Shown: positions 1-8,117, numbered from the stretch's first letter. The stretch is DNA of 64,000 nt from GCA-958296115 sp965222445 (GCA_965222445.1 CBDCTY010000002.1:2604001-2668000); one strand, 5' to 3'. Notes: generated by a model not told the origin, from the letters alone. Numbers and translations: made by a program.

Positions 1-528
1 CCAGCCGGCGAAGGCCTTGGCCCACCGCGCCGGGTTGAGCGCGCTCAGAATCTTGTCCCAGATGCGCCCCGGCTGGTGGACGGGGACGACGGCGTAGAAG
101 TCGCCCCTCTTGCCGTCCTCGGCTTCTGCCAGCATGACCAGCAGGTAGGCCCGGTCGGGGTCGAGGTCGGGGTGCTCGTCGGCGTCTGGGTAGTCCCACG
201 AGTACTCCCAGCCGTCGCTCCTCTTCTTCTCGCCGCCCTTCACCCGGTACATGGCGCTTATCCAGTCGCCGGTGTCGGCGTCCCGGACGGCGTAGTAGAG
301 GTCCGCGATCTCCCGGTCGAAGATGGGCCTGGCGACGAACTCGCCCTTCTTCTTGCGCTCTACGAAATCCCGGTCGGCGTTGACGAGGGTCAGATCGTCA
401 GGCGGGGCCTGGGCCAGGGCGATGCCGCTTGAAGGAATCGCCACCAGCGCCGCCAGAAGCAGCGCGGATGCCAGGGGAATAAGCCGTCTTGCCGACCGGA
501 GTTTCGATTTCAGCGCCAACTCGTTCAC
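1..528 (-). CDS. Secreted protein, 3' end beyond window
   Basis: The minus strand reads open from a GTG at 528 to base 1 (176 codons, no stop), so the C-terminus is missing. The N-terminus has a basic stretch (KSKLRSARR), a hydrophobic core and an A-Q-A site near residue 40, typical of a Sec signal peptide; an AGAGAGG lies directly against the start, closer than usual. The mature part is rich in charged and aromatic residues (for example ADLYYAVRDADTGDW) and ends in NPARWAKAFAGW. I recognise no family. An upstream in-frame start is possible because no stop follows closely upstream, but the signal peptide favours this GTG. It is probably exported. Confidence 0.6.
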   Translation of the reverse strand, partial: MNELALKSKLRSARRLIPLASALLLAALVAIPSSGIALAQAPPDDLTLVNADRDFVERKKKGEFVARPIFDREIADLYYAVRDADTGDWISAMYRVKGGEKKRSDGWEYSWDYPDADEHPDLDPDRAYLLVMLAEAEDGKRGDFYAVVPVHQPGRIWDKILSALNPARWAKAFAGW

Positions 529-613
529 CTCTCTGCGGTTTGGTGCGATACATCGGAGTGCATCGCCCGCAAAAGAGTGTGAGCAGCCGGATGGCTATTC
601 GGAACCTCCTATG

Positions 614-655
614 GGGCGGTGCATTCATGCACCCGGGTGCATGAATGCACCGCCC
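614..655. repeat. Perfect 42-bp palindrome
   Basis: Bases 614-634 and 635-655 are exact reverse complements with no loop. Each arm contains TGCATTCATGCAC, itself nearly self-complementary. It lies in the roughly 410-bp gap between two divergent genes (starts at 528 and 939). A dyad this long could be an operator, a recombination or transfer site, or a cruciform; the sequence does not say which. No T-tract follows, so it is not a terminator. Confidence 0.85.
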
Positions 656-825
656 TGCGAGGGCTTCCGAAATACCCCCCTCTGATGCTGTAGTTGGGGT
701 GTACAGGGAAAGGACGTTGGTGGCAGAAGGCCAAGCGGGGTCGTGGGCAAGCTGAAACGGGGGTAAATCACCCCCCTACAGGACGTAAACGGGAAGCACT
801 TTTTGGGAAGCCCTCCTTCCGGCGA

Positions 826-893
826 GGACTTGGACAAAGCGGCATCCCAGGGACTTGGATTCGTCCAAGCCGGAACACTCGGAGGGACTTGGA
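826..893 (+). promoter_or_regulatory. Three direct repeats GGACTTGGA before a regulator-like gene
   Basis: GGACTTGGA occurs at 826-834, 851-859 and 885-893; the last two are longer matches (GGGACTTGGAT). They end 46 bases before the ATG at 939. Spaced direct repeats just upstream of a helix-turn-helix gene suggest binding sites, perhaps for autoregulation. That role is inference. Confidence 0.45.
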
Positions 894-938
894 TAATCCC
901 CGGCGGTAACTCGGGGCTTGTGGAAGGAGGCGTTGACG

Positions 939-1769
939 ATGAAATCACGGGAGCCGGTCTTCGAGAAGAGTCGGAGTGTGGAGGACGTGCACCACCTGCG
1001 GCTGATGGCGCTGCTGCGCGAGCTGGTGCGAAACAAGGGGGTGATGAAGGCGACCCAGGAGCTGAGCGTCGACTACCGAACGCTGACCAACAGTCTGAAG
1101 GACGGCAGGCTGTCCAGGCGGATGCGCCAGGCGTTGGAGAAGGCGCTGCTGGAGGGTGGGGGCTCGCCCGCAGCCGAGCAGCGGGAGCGCAACGACGGTC
1201 TGGAGGGACGGCTGAAGGACGCGGAGGACAGGGGCGAGGCGTTGGGAAAGGGCCTCGCAGCCGTCCGGGGGGACGTCAAGGCGCTCAGGGACGAGCAGGC
1301 CCAGGGGTTTCGGCAGGTGGAACGGCGGCTGACGCAGGTGGAAGGCCCAGGGGAAGACCAGAGGGCGGCCGCTGACGATGCGGGCGGGCCGGCGAAGCGG
1401 CGGGCCGCGCCCTGGCGGGAGTACCCCGACCTGGTGACCCGTGAGGCTGTCGAGGGCGACGAGGAGGTCTTCGGCGCAGCCTGGCCGCTCATCGCGGGGT
1501 GGCGGGAGCTGAAGGACGCGCATCCGGTCCGTGGCAAGGGCTTCGAGTGGCTGACGGACGAGGAGAGGCTGCTGGTGATGGAGCTGACGCTGCTCGAAGA
1601 GCACGGCATGACGCTTCCGCCGGAGAAGCAGCCGCTGCGGGACTTCGCCCGGAACGGGCAGATCAACTGGCGCAGGACAGCGCTCTCCGACACGCGGAGG
1701 GCGCTGAGAAGGTGGGAGCTTCTGCTGCGCGTGGGGCGCGTCGTTACGTTCGGCCGCTGGCGTCGGTAG
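939..1769 (+). CDS. Helix-turn-helix and coiled-coil protein, unknown family
   Basis: 276 residues. The start is the ATG at 939 with GGAGG at 926-930; an upstream TTG at 918 lacks such a site. Residues about 15-65 look like a DNA-binding helical domain (VMKATQELSVDYRTLTNSL resembles a helix-turn-helix). Residues about 80-135 form a charged coiled coil (GLEGRLKDAEDRGEAL, VRGDVKALRDEQ), suggesting an oligomer. The C-terminal half is basic and unassigned. It sits between the GGACTTGGA repeats and the 41-bp tandem array, as a plasmid Rep- or Par-type DNA-binding protein might, but I cannot assign a family. A transcription regulator is the alternative. Confidence 0.6.
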   Translation: MKSREPVFEKSRSVEDVHHLRLMALLRELVRNKGVMKATQELSVDYRTLTNSLKDGRLSRRMRQALEKALLEGGGSPAAEQRERNDGLEGRLKDAEDRGEALGKGLAAVRGDVKALRDEQAQGFRQVERRLTQVEGPGEDQRAAADDAGGPAKRRAAPWREYPDLVTREAVEGDEEVFGAAWPLIAGWRELKDAHPVRGKGFEWLTDEERLLVMELTLLEEHGMTLPPEKQPLRDFARNGQINWRRTALSDTRRALRRWELLLRVGRVVTFGRWRR

Positions 1770-2009
1770 AGGGTCACTTTCTGCGTCAAGCAGTTTGAGG
1801 CAACTTAAGTGCAAGAAAAGAGCCACCAAAGAGCCATCAAAGGCAGTGATTCGTGCGGGGGGTCACGTAAGCCCTTTCCATCGGGTGTCGGCTGCGGTAA
1901 TAATTGATGCAGTTTCAGGCTTTTCCAGCGTTTCCCGCCCTAGAAACCTGGGGGCATCTCCCTCAAGCCCGGGTTGCACCACAAAGGTCGCCCAAGAGGG
2001 ATGCTGCCG

Positions 2010-2370
2010 ATGCGGAGTGATAAAGCCCTTCGCAGGCAGCGCGGGCCGATGGTTGGAGTGATAAGCCCTTCTTCCTCGGCCTCGTCCGGTGGGTTGGAGT
2101 GATAAGTCCTTCTCCCCCTGGACACGTCCGGCGGTTGGAGTGACAAGCCCTTCCGCCGTCGGACACCGTTCAGCGGTTGGGGTTGATCGCCTCGGCCGCT
2201 GGACACACGGCTGACGGTCGGAGTTGATCGCTCCCTCCGTTGGTCGACCGGTCCGGCGCTTGGGGTTTGATCGCCTCATCCGTGGGACTCAGGGGACGGA
2301 GCGCCTTCTGCGCCTCGTCCTCACCCGGTCGGTCGGAGTGCGTCTTTCGCCCCGGCCGACTGAACATGCC
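2010..2370. repeat. Degenerate ~41-bp tandem repeat array (iteron-like)
   Basis: The 1770-2630 gap holds no convincing gene. It contains eight or nine head-to-tail units with starts near 2010, 2051, 2092, 2133, 2175, 2216 and 2257, then weaker ones near 2294 and 2331. The best-conserved half is GGTTGGAGTGATAAGCCCTT; the other half carries a variant of GGACACGTCCGGC. The 41-42 base period is not a multiple of three, so it is not a repeated peptide. The whole unit is related between copies, unlike CRISPR spacers. Near a primase and a DNA-binding protein, the best idea is an iteron-type origin or partition site. A similar unit recurs alone near 2548. Confidence 0.7.
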
Positions 2371-2630
2371 TGCGGCATGGCTGACACGCAGCCGGGCCGC
2401 AGCTTCGACACGCGCCGGTCTGCGACTGAGAAGCAGGCTGGCCGCTTCACGTCTCGCAGCTTTCCCCAACCCGGACGCTATCCACCCTGGGCCGAGCTGC
2501 GTCTTCTTTCACCCCGCTCCGTCTTCCGCGTTCGACGTTCGACCGTGGCCGGAGTGCGTCTGCGGCAATCGGACACGGAGTCACGGCATCAACGGCATAG
2601 GCATACCAATCAGCAAGGAGGTACATAGGC

Positions 2631-3119
2631 ATGGACGAATCACGGACACAGGAACGGTACACGGGACCGAGCGCGCTCAGGATCGCCAACCTGCTGCCGC
2701 ACCGGGTCAGCTTCGAGCGGGGCTGGTTCTGGACGACGACGGCCATCTGTCACGGCGGCAAGTCGGACGGGCTGGCGTTTCGGCAGCGGCCCGACGGCAA
2801 CGGCATCGACGTGCGGTGCCACACCGGGGGCTGCTCGGCCGGCGTGGTGATCACGGAGCTCGAGGTCCTCATCGGGCTGCCCATCTGGACGGCCTACGAG
2901 CCGGTCGTTGAGGTCGCTGACAAGGCGTCGGAGAAGAGGCCCTGGTGGAAGCGCAGGAAGGTCATCGTGGCCGTGGCGGTCGCGCTGGTCATTGCGGCGC
3001 CGCTCATCACCGGCGACGGCGAGCTGGTCTTCCTCAACCTGGTCGGGCTGGGCGTCGGGGCGCTGCTGCTCCGGCGGTTCATGCCCCGGCGTCCGCCGAC
3101 AAGGAGGTTCAGGCGCTGA
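2631..3119 (+). CDS. Zinc-finger protein with C-terminal membrane segments
   Basis: 162 residues; ATG preceded by AAGGAGG at 2615-2621. The N-terminal half has a Cys/His pattern (CHGGKSDG, then RCHTGGCSAG) resembling the zinc-binding domain at the front of primases, with the usual hydrophobic helix after the last Cys (VVITELEVLIGL). The C-terminal half is unlike a primase: a basic stretch (KRPWWKRRK) is followed by two hydrophobic segments, about residues 107-122 and 130-146. It could be a membrane-anchored nucleic-acid-binding protein of the replication module. The zinc-finger likeness is a pattern judgement; function unknown. Confidence 0.6.
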   Translation: MDESRTQERYTGPSALRIANLLPHRVSFERGWFWTTTAICHGGKSDGLAFRQRPDGNGIDVRCHTGGCSAGVVITELEVLIGLPIWTAYEPVVEVADKASEKRPWWKRRKVIVAVAVALVIAAPLITGDGELVFLNLVGLGVGALLLRRFMPRRPPTRRFRR

Positions 3120-3159
3120 CCGGGGGGCTCCCGCCCTCTCACAACCCATTCCCAAGCAC

Positions 3160-3189
3160 AAGGGTCGTCTCCATCAGGGGGCGGCCCTT
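3160..3189 (+). terminator. GC-rich hairpin with T-rich tail (module stem-loop)
   Basis: AAGGGTCG pairs with CGGCCCTT (one G-T pair) around a loop of about 14 bases, followed by TCTTCTTT. It lies 40 bases after the preceding stop and 65 before the next start, the same position as the GGGGCC stem-loops between genes at 28-38 kb. An intrinsic terminator or attenuator is the simplest reading. Confidence 0.55.
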
Positions 3190-3254
3190 CTTCTTTGCCC
3201 GCAAGCGGGCGGAGACGGCAAGGCAACAAAGCACAGGCACTAAGGAGGTGCACG

Positions 3255-3725
3255 ATGACGACGGCAACATTGGTAGCAGGCAATCGGACGATGGACACGG
3301 TGGACAGGCCCCGGCGCAGCCTGGAGGAGCTGGTGGACCAGCTCATTGATGCGCTGTTCAAGGTGGAGCCGGCGGAGACGGTGGAGCCTCAGAGCGTGAC
3401 GCGCTCGATCCACGAGGCGAGGCGGCTCAGGCAGGCGGGGGACGTGGACACCGCGCTGGCGGTGCTGGGAGACGTGGACGCGGCGAAGGCGACGGCCAGG
3501 GAGGTCCGCTGGGCCTTCTCCGAGTGGAAGCAGCTGGTGAAGAGGCGGTTCGGGAACCGGGGTGCGATGGTCTACAGCCAGGGCGCCGGGCGGGCCGCCG
3601 CCCTGGTGCCCCACGGCGACGGGACGATGGCGGTCGCGGCGGTCCTGGGGATGCGGTGGCGGCCGGGCAAGGTCGTCTCGGAGCGCAGCCTCCGGGGTCT
3701 GCGGCCCCTGAACGGAGGTGCGTGA
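3255..3725 (+). CDS. Hypothetical protein upstream of primase
   Basis: 156 residues. The ATG at 3255 follows TAAGGAGG; longer reading upstream crosses the hairpin and lacks a ribosome site. The protein is mostly helical and charged (SLEELVDQLIDALF, SVTRSIHEARRLRQAG) with a conserved-looking FSEWKQLVKRRFGNRGAMVYS and a short hydrophobic strand (TMAVAAVLGM). Its TGA overlaps the ATG of the primase gene, so the two are probably translationally coupled. No family recognised; a primase accessory or DNA-binding role is a guess from position. Confidence 0.6.
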   Translation: MTTATLVAGNRTMDTVDRPRRSLEELVDQLIDALFKVEPAETVEPQSVTRSIHEARRLRQAGDVDTALAVLGDVDAAKATAREVRWAFSEWKQLVKRRFGNRGAMVYSQGAGRAAALVPHGDGTMAVAAVLGMRWRPGKVVSERSLRGLRPLNGGA

Positions 3726-4777
3726 TGGTCGCGGCCAACGCTTCGGTTGACATCCCCGCGCTGAAGGCCCGGCACCCGCTGGGCGACACGGTGGAGGCGG
3801 CGGGCGTGAGGCTGCGCGGTCGGGGCAGGGTCCGCCAGGGTGTCTGCCCCTTCCACGAAGAGGCCGAGGGCTCGTTCACGGTGTACGGCGACTCGGAGCG
3901 GTTCTACTGCTTCGGCTGCGGCCTTGGCGGCGACGTGCTGGACTTCATCCAGCGGGCCGAGGGCCTGAGCCTCACGGAGGCCATCGCGCGGCTGAACGGC
4001 AGCCCAGGGCTTGCGCCCAGGGCCGCCACTCGTCCAGCCGGAACGCGGCGTCCTGCGTCCGCCGCGCTGCCTCCCAGGGACCCCACGCTGCTGACGGCGG
4101 CGGCGCGCTTCTACGCCGGTAATCTCCGGCGACACACAGAAGCGCGGGAGTACCTGGCCTCCCGGGGCGTCGGCCCGGTCGCCGCAGCCCGCCTGGGCCT
4201 CGGCTACTCGCCGGGCAACGGGCTGCGGCTGGCCCTGGAGTCCTTCGGCTTCTCCCAGAAGCGCATCCGGGACTCCGGGCTGTTCACCGAGCGGGGTTCG
4301 GAGCGGTTCGCCGGCATGGTCGTCGTTCCCGACGTCTCCGGCGGCCTCGTCCGCTGGCTTGCGGGCCGGGCGCTGGACCCGGACGCAAGGCCCCGGTTCC
4401 AGGCCCTCCCCGGCCCCAAGCCGGTGCTCGGACTCGGCAGGCTCGGCCCCGGTCCTCCGTGGGCGGTCGTCGCCGAGGGCCTCTTCGACTGGCTCGCCCT
4501 TACCGGATGGGGCCTTCCCTCCTGCGCCGCCCTGGGCACCCAGGGCGTTGAGCGCATCGCCTCGGCCCTCCGGGGCTGCCCCCGCGTCTTCCTGGCCTTC
4601 GACAACGACGACGCGGGCCGCGAGGCGACGGAGCGGCTTCTGACCCTGCTCGGTCGCAGGGCCGCCGCCGTCGCCCTTCCGACAGGCGCCGGAGACGTGG
4701 GCGAGCTTGCTGCCCTTCCCCAGGGCCGCTCGGCCTTCCTGCGTCTGCTCTCACGGGCGGCCCGCTCCGCCCGCTAG
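3725..4777 (+). CDS. CHC2 zinc-finger / Toprim DNA primase
   Basis: 350 residues, shorter than chromosomal DnaG (about 600). The N-terminus is a CHC2 zinc finger: C41-x2-H44 and C62-x2-C65 in VCPFHEE and FYCFGCGLGGDVLDFI. A catalytic-core N region follows, then a Toprim domain with E251 (VVAEGLFDWLAL) and the metal-binding FDNDDAG at about 292-298. There is no C-terminal helicase-binding domain. It should synthesise RNA primers for the element's own replication. The ATG overlaps the preceding stop, with AACGGAGG upstream. The Toprim half has a diverged second copy at 26838-27338. Confidence 0.9.
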   Translation: MVAANASVDIPALKARHPLGDTVEAAGVRLRGRGRVRQGVCPFHEEAEGSFTVYGDSERFYCFGCGLGGDVLDFIQRAEGLSLTEAIARLNGSPGLAPRAATRPAGTRRPASAALPPRDPTLLTAAARFYAGNLRRHTEAREYLASRGVGPVAAARLGLGYSPGNGLRLALESFGFSQKRIRDSGLFTERGSERFAGMVVVPDVSGGLVRWLAGRALDPDARPRFQALPGPKPVLGLGRLGPGPPWAVVAEGLFDWLALTGWGLPSCAALGTQGVERIASALRGCPRVFLAFDNDDAGREATERLLTLLGRRAAAVALPTGAGDVGELAALPQGRSAFLRLLSRAARSAR

Positions 4778-4849
4778 CGGCTCCCCGCCGCTTCCCCCGG
4801 CCCGCATCCCCCCCTGCGGGCTTCCATTCCCATCCCCACTCTCACCGCC

Positions 4850-4964
4850 CAGGAGGTCCTATGCCCGATTCACGACGGGCTTCGCCCGCGCACGGCTTCC
4901 CGTAGAGGGAACCCGCCCACCGGTCATTCGCTACAGGAACGACACCACAAGAAGGAGAAACGAG
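4850..4964 (+). promoter_or_regulatory. Conserved leader of the Rad52-like gene, copy 1
   Basis: This leader is conserved with 27425-27539, which precedes the second Rad52-like gene. Both have GGAGG followed by an ATG that opens a short reading frame (RRASPAHGFP here, RRALPAHGFP there), a hairpin CGGGC-TTC-GCCCG at 4876-4888, then CGCTACAGGAAC and AGAAGGAGA before the start codon. It could be a leader peptide with attenuation, or simply a conserved 5' UTR. Confidence 0.45.
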
Positions 4965-5363
4965 ATGCTCAGCAGGAACGGCAACAATAACGGAAACGGG
5001 AGCGAGAACGGCGTCCACAGGGACGCCTCAGTCGCCTCCAGGAACGGCAACGGGCACAAGCCCGACGCCGCGATCCCCGGGGAGCACGAGCTGCTCTGGG
5101 ACGGGCTCTCGCCCGCCGTCACCAACGCCCTCGGACAGCCCCTCGACCCCGGCCTGGTCTCCCAGCGCAAGGGGCGCGGCGGCAAGTTCTTCGACTACCT
5201 CGAAGGCCACGCCCTGTCTAACGCCCGCAAAGCGCTGGGATATGAGCCAGAGGACGACTCTGATGTCAAGTTCGCCGACGACATCGCCGGCTTTCTGGTC
5301 GGCGAGGGCGTGACCGCCCGGCCCGTCCGGGTCCAGCCAATATATATCTCTGATCACCGCTAG
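4965..5363 (+). pseudogene. Rad52-like gene, truncated and chimeric (copy 1)
   Basis: The first 83 or so residues match the intact copy at 27540: Asn/Gly-rich head, then LLWDGLSPAVTNALGQPLDP and VSQRKGRGGKFFDYLEGHA. After GHA the sequence no longer resembles Rad52: the domain core (FGFGGWGFEL, GHETAIKGAVTDGMKRALR in the other copy) is absent, replaced by about 50 unrelated residues (LSNARKALGYEPEDDSDV). The stop lies in the CTAG target site of the adjacent IS. Annealing activity should be lost. Start chosen by AGAAGGAGA and by matching the other copy. Confidence 0.75.
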
Positions 5364-6735
5364 CAGGCTGCGGAAACTCTTGTATGAAACATGTTTGAAA
5401 CGATTGTCAGGTAACGTGGGAGAACCAAGACGCGGAGGTGACTCCCCATGTGAGGACGAAAGGATCCACAAGTGACGCTGCTCGCCTTTGTGGATATGGA
5501 TGCCCGCGTTCCGCCAGACCATCCTATGTGCACCATCAAGGCCGTGGCCGATGAGGCGTTGGCGCGGCTGTCGCCCGAGTTTGATCGCATGTACTCGACA
5601 GTGGGCCGACCGTCCATTCCGCCCGAGCGCCTGCTTAAGGCCTCGTTGCTCATCGCGCTTTACTCGGTACGCAGCGAAAGGGCGTTCTGCGAGGAGCTGG
5701 ACTACAACCTGCTTTTCCACTGGTTCCTTGACATGAACCTGATGGAGCCCAGCTTCGACCCGACTGTGTTCACTAAGAACCGCAAGCGGCTTGTGGAGCA
5801 CAGGATTGGGCAAGCGTTGTTCGACGAAGTGGTGTTGGAGGCGGACCGACATAGCCTGATATCGGACGAGCACTTCACGGTGGACGGGACGTTGATCGAG
5901 GCGGCGGCCAGTCTCAAGAGCTTCAAGCCCAAGGATGGGGACCCGCCGAACAACACGGACGACGATCCGGGCAACCCTTCGGTTGACTTCCAAGGAGAGC
6001 GACGTAGCAACGATACTCACCAGAGCACCACGGACCCAGAGGCCCGGCTGATGCGAAAGGGCAAAGGCAAGGAGGCCAAGCTGGTGTTCATGGCCCACGC
6101 CTTGATGCAGAACCGGAACGGGATGCTGACGGACTTCCAGGTCAACCAGGCTACGGGCATGGCAGAGCGCGATGCAGTGCCGATGCTGGTGGACCAGGCC
6201 CGAGAACGAGGCTTTCATCCCAAGACCATGGGTGGGGACAAGAACTACGACACTCGGGGCTGCGTGGACGCGATGCGGGAGCGCGGAGTCACGCCTCACG
6301 TAGCCCAGACAGTCAACTCTGCCATTGACGGAAGGACCACCCGGCAGGCAGGTTATGCGGTCAGCCAGCGGGTTCGAAAGCGTGTGGAGGAGATCTTCGG
6401 GTGGATGAAAACTGTGGGCGGGTTTCGCCATACGCGGTATCGGGGAGTGGAACGGACTGGGCTGGCGGGATACCTGATGGCCACTACCTACAATCTCGTG
6501 CGAATGGCTAAATTGCTCCCGATAGAACAGGAAGAGGCCGCGGTCGTTCGGGCTGCGTAACCCGCCCAGGCCGAAGTGTGCCCACCGAGCCCCTAAAGGG
6601 GTATCGAGAGGCTTTTAATCGGCTTTCCAGACCTTGAATAGACACCCTTAACCCTGCCTGTCGCTACCAAACACTGGTCATGCTACTCTCAACACTACCC
6701 GCACCCGGCATCAGACCCTTTTCTTCAGCAGCCTG
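5364..6735 (+). mobile_element. IS5-family insertion sequence
   Basis: Ends CAGGCTGCGGAAA and, at the far end, the complement of CAGGCTGCTGAAGA, flanked on both sides by CTAG (5360-5363 and 6736-6739). A 4-bp CTAG duplication fits the YTAR preference known for IS5. About 1.37 kb with one full-length transposase. It sits directly after the truncated Rad52-like gene and marks the left border of the IS-rich island. Confidence 0.85.
5472..6560 (+). CDS. IS5-type DDE transposase
   Basis: 362 residues from a GTG at 5472 with AAAGGAT upstream. The N-terminal part is the DUF772-type domain (RPSIPPERLLKASLLIALYS, then SERAFCEELDYNLLFHWFL). The DDE catalytic domain includes FTVDGTLIEAAASLKSF, a GGDKNYDTRGCVDAMRERG block and a final EEIFGWMKTVGGFRHTRYRG. 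Length and order are normal for the family, with no frameshift, so it may be active. Between the stop and the right end only the IS tail is present. Confidence 0.9.
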   Translation: MTLLAFVDMDARVPPDHPMCTIKAVADEALARLSPEFDRMYSTVGRPSIPPERLLKASLLIALYSVRSERAFCEELDYNLLFHWFLDMNLMEPSFDPTVFTKNRKRLVEHRIGQALFDEVVLEADRHSLISDEHFTVDGTLIEAAASLKSFKPKDGDPPNNTDDDPGNPSVDFQGERRSNDTHQSTTDPEARLMRKGKGKEAKLVFMAHALMQNRNGMLTDFQVNQATGMAERDAVPMLVDQARERGFHPKTMGGDKNYDTRGCVDAMRERGVTPHVAQTVNSAIDGRTTRQAGYAVSQRVRKRVEEIFGWMKTVGGFRHTRYRGVERTGLAGYLMATTYNLVRMAKLLPIEQEEAAVVRAA

Positions 6736-6902
6736 CTAGGCTATACTGCCCCCAGAGGCAGGCTCATGCGGGGTGGGACATATACCCACACGACAGAGGA
6801 CAGTTGATTAGTGACTAAGAGCCTATCCGATAACCTTATATTGCCTTGGTCATTGTATGATGCTTCGATTAGACTTTCTCCAGTTCTATAGGGAGGAAGG
6901 AC

Positions 6903-7268
6903 ATGTCGGAGACAGGGAAACGTGCTGCGGGAGACGATATGCGCATGTCCGATGCGTTTTGGGAAAGAATCGAGCCTTTGTTGCCCCAGGAGAAGACGGG
7001 CCCGAAGGGGGGAAGACCCTGGAAGTCCGCCCGCGATTGTATGGACGGGATACTCTACGTGCTGCGCACCGGCTGCCAATGGAAGTCCATGCCTCGAACG
7101 TACGGAGCGCCGAGCACCGTGCATGACCGGTATCAGCGTTGGGTGAAGGACGGAGTCTTCGAGAGACTGTGGAAACAGGGGTTGGCCGAATACGACGAGT
7201 TATACGGCATACACTGGGAGTGGCAGGCAATGGATGGAGCCATGACGAAGGCTCCGCTCGGGGGGTGA
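6903..7268 (+). CDS. IS427-group transposase, first reading frame
   Basis: 121 residues, start ATG with GGAAGGAC upstream. It carries the usual N-terminal block (SDAFWERIEPLLPQEK, GGRPWKSARDCMDGILYVLR, GCQWKSMPRTYGAPSTVHDR) and ends at the first catalytic motif (AMDGAMTKAPLGG). The stop follows a run of six G at 7260-7265; the second half continues one frame over. IS427 elements commonly express a fused protein by ribosomal frameshifting, so this may be normal rather than decay. Confidence 0.85.
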   Translation: MSETGKRAAGDDMRMSDAFWERIEPLLPQEKTGPKGGRPWKSARDCMDGILYVLRTGCQWKSMPRTYGAPSTVHDRYQRWVKDGVFERLWKQGLAEYDELYGIHWEWQAMDGAMTKAPLGG

Positions 7269-7737
7269 GGGTACTGGCCCAAACCCTACGGACAGAGGCA
7301 AGACGGGCACAAAACGCAGCCTGCTGACCGATGGCAACGGCATTCCCATAGGAATAAGCGTGGACGGCGCCAATCGCCACGATATGAAACTGGTTGAGCC
7401 AACACTCGAAGCCATCGTGGGAGACCGCCCAGCCCCACAACCCGAACAGCCTCAGGGGCTGTGTCTGGACAGAGGTTATGACTATCCTGAGGTCGAGAAG
7501 CTGGTGGCCAGCTACGGATACACAGCGCATATACGTAGGCGAGGCGAGGAGCGTAAAGATAAGCAGACCATTCCGGGATACCGCGCCCGCCGCTGGGTGG
7601 TGGAGCGTAGTCACAGTTGGTTGAACCGGTTCAGAAGGTTGCTGATCCGTTGGGAAAAGCGCATGGACAACTACCTGGCTATGCTTCATCTCGCCTGCGC
7701 TCAGATAACATATCGTGCCGCCGGAGTTATCGGATAG
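7261..7737 (+). CDS. IS427-group transposase, second reading frame
   Basis: This frame continues from the G6 tract as GGEGTGPNPTDRGKTGTKR then LLTDGNGIPIGISVDGANRHD and carries the remaining catalytic residues (CLDRGYDYPEVEKLV, then RARRWVVERSHSWLNRFRRL). Reading one G fewer in the tract joins it in phase to the first frame and gives the canonical family sequence. No independent start with a ribosome site is apparent, so it is best read as the frameshifted C-terminal half. Confidence 0.8.
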   Translation, partial: GGEGTGPNPTDRGKTGTKRSLLTDGNGIPIGISVDGANRHDMKLVEPTLEAIVGDRPAPQPEQPQGLCLDRGYDYPEVEKLVASYGYTAHIRRRGEERKDKQTIPGYRARRWVVERSHSWLNRFRRLLIRWEKRMDNYLAMLHLACAQITYRAAGVIG

Positions 7738-8088
7738 GCTCTAAGTACGACATCAAGCAATCAGGCGGTGGTGTGCATGTTATAGGCTCCATCGACTGGA
7801 GTCCCGAAGACTGGGACTACCAAACGAGCGATGCTGAGGTTGAGCGCGTGCTAGGTGAGGTGAAGGCGAAGGGCGAAGTGACTGGGTATACGTCTTTTGA
7901 ATCAGATGAAGGCGTCTCTTATTGTTTCTTGCCGGACAAGGTCGAATCGCCTAATCCTAACTTCATCGGACATCTCAGTGATTATCTGGGAGAACATAGG
8001 AAGCCGACCAGTGCCGGTGCGAAGGGGCGAGGGTCCTACTACCAGGCTAGGCCCGAATAGGCAAGCCGGCGACTGTGTACATTGGCGG

Positions 8089-8117
8089 TTGACAGAGCTC
8101 ACCCAGAGTGATAAGGT
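8089..8117 (+). promoter_or_regulatory. Candidate sigma70-type promoter for the transporter operon
   Basis: A perfect TTGACA at 8089-8094 is followed after 17 bases by TAAGGT at 8112-8117, about 57 bases upstream of the GTG of the substrate-binding protein gene. The -35 is excellent and the -10 is weak. Confidence 0.4.

Larger units (their letters stand above)
6819..7741 (+). mobile_element. IS5-family (IS427 group) insertion sequence
   Basis: Perfect 16-bp terminal inverted repeats GAGCCTATCCGATAAC (6819-6834 and complement at 7726-7741) with a 3-bp TAA duplication outside them (6816-6818, 7742-7744). The length of 923 bp, the two-frame transposase and the short TNA-type target are typical of the IS427 group. 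Confidence 0.9.
6811..8060 (+). pseudogene. Small protein gene split by an IS at codon 3
   Basis: Removing the IS and one copy of its TAA target joins GTGACTAA (6811-6818) to GTACGACATC (7745 on), giving an uninterrupted frame of about 108 codons from a GTG: MTKYDIKQSGGGVHVIGSIDW onward, ending ...GRGSYYQARPE at 8060. The body is acidic and contains WSPEDWDYQTSDAEVERVL. I recognise no family. As it stands the gene lacks its start and should be inactive unless an IS promoter and a new start are used. Confidence 0.6.

Noticed and set aside
2010..2370. CRISPR array
   Set aside because: Repeats of about 20 bases with 20-base intervals look similar at first, but the intervals are themselves related between units and the repeats drift; no cas genes are present. 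The Cas4-like nuclease at 29.5 kb sits in a recombination module.
1863..2628. Overlapping reading frames on both strands across the repeat array
   Set aside because: They arise because the 41-base repeat lacks frequent stops; the period is not a multiple of three and there are no ribosome sites or recognisable domains.
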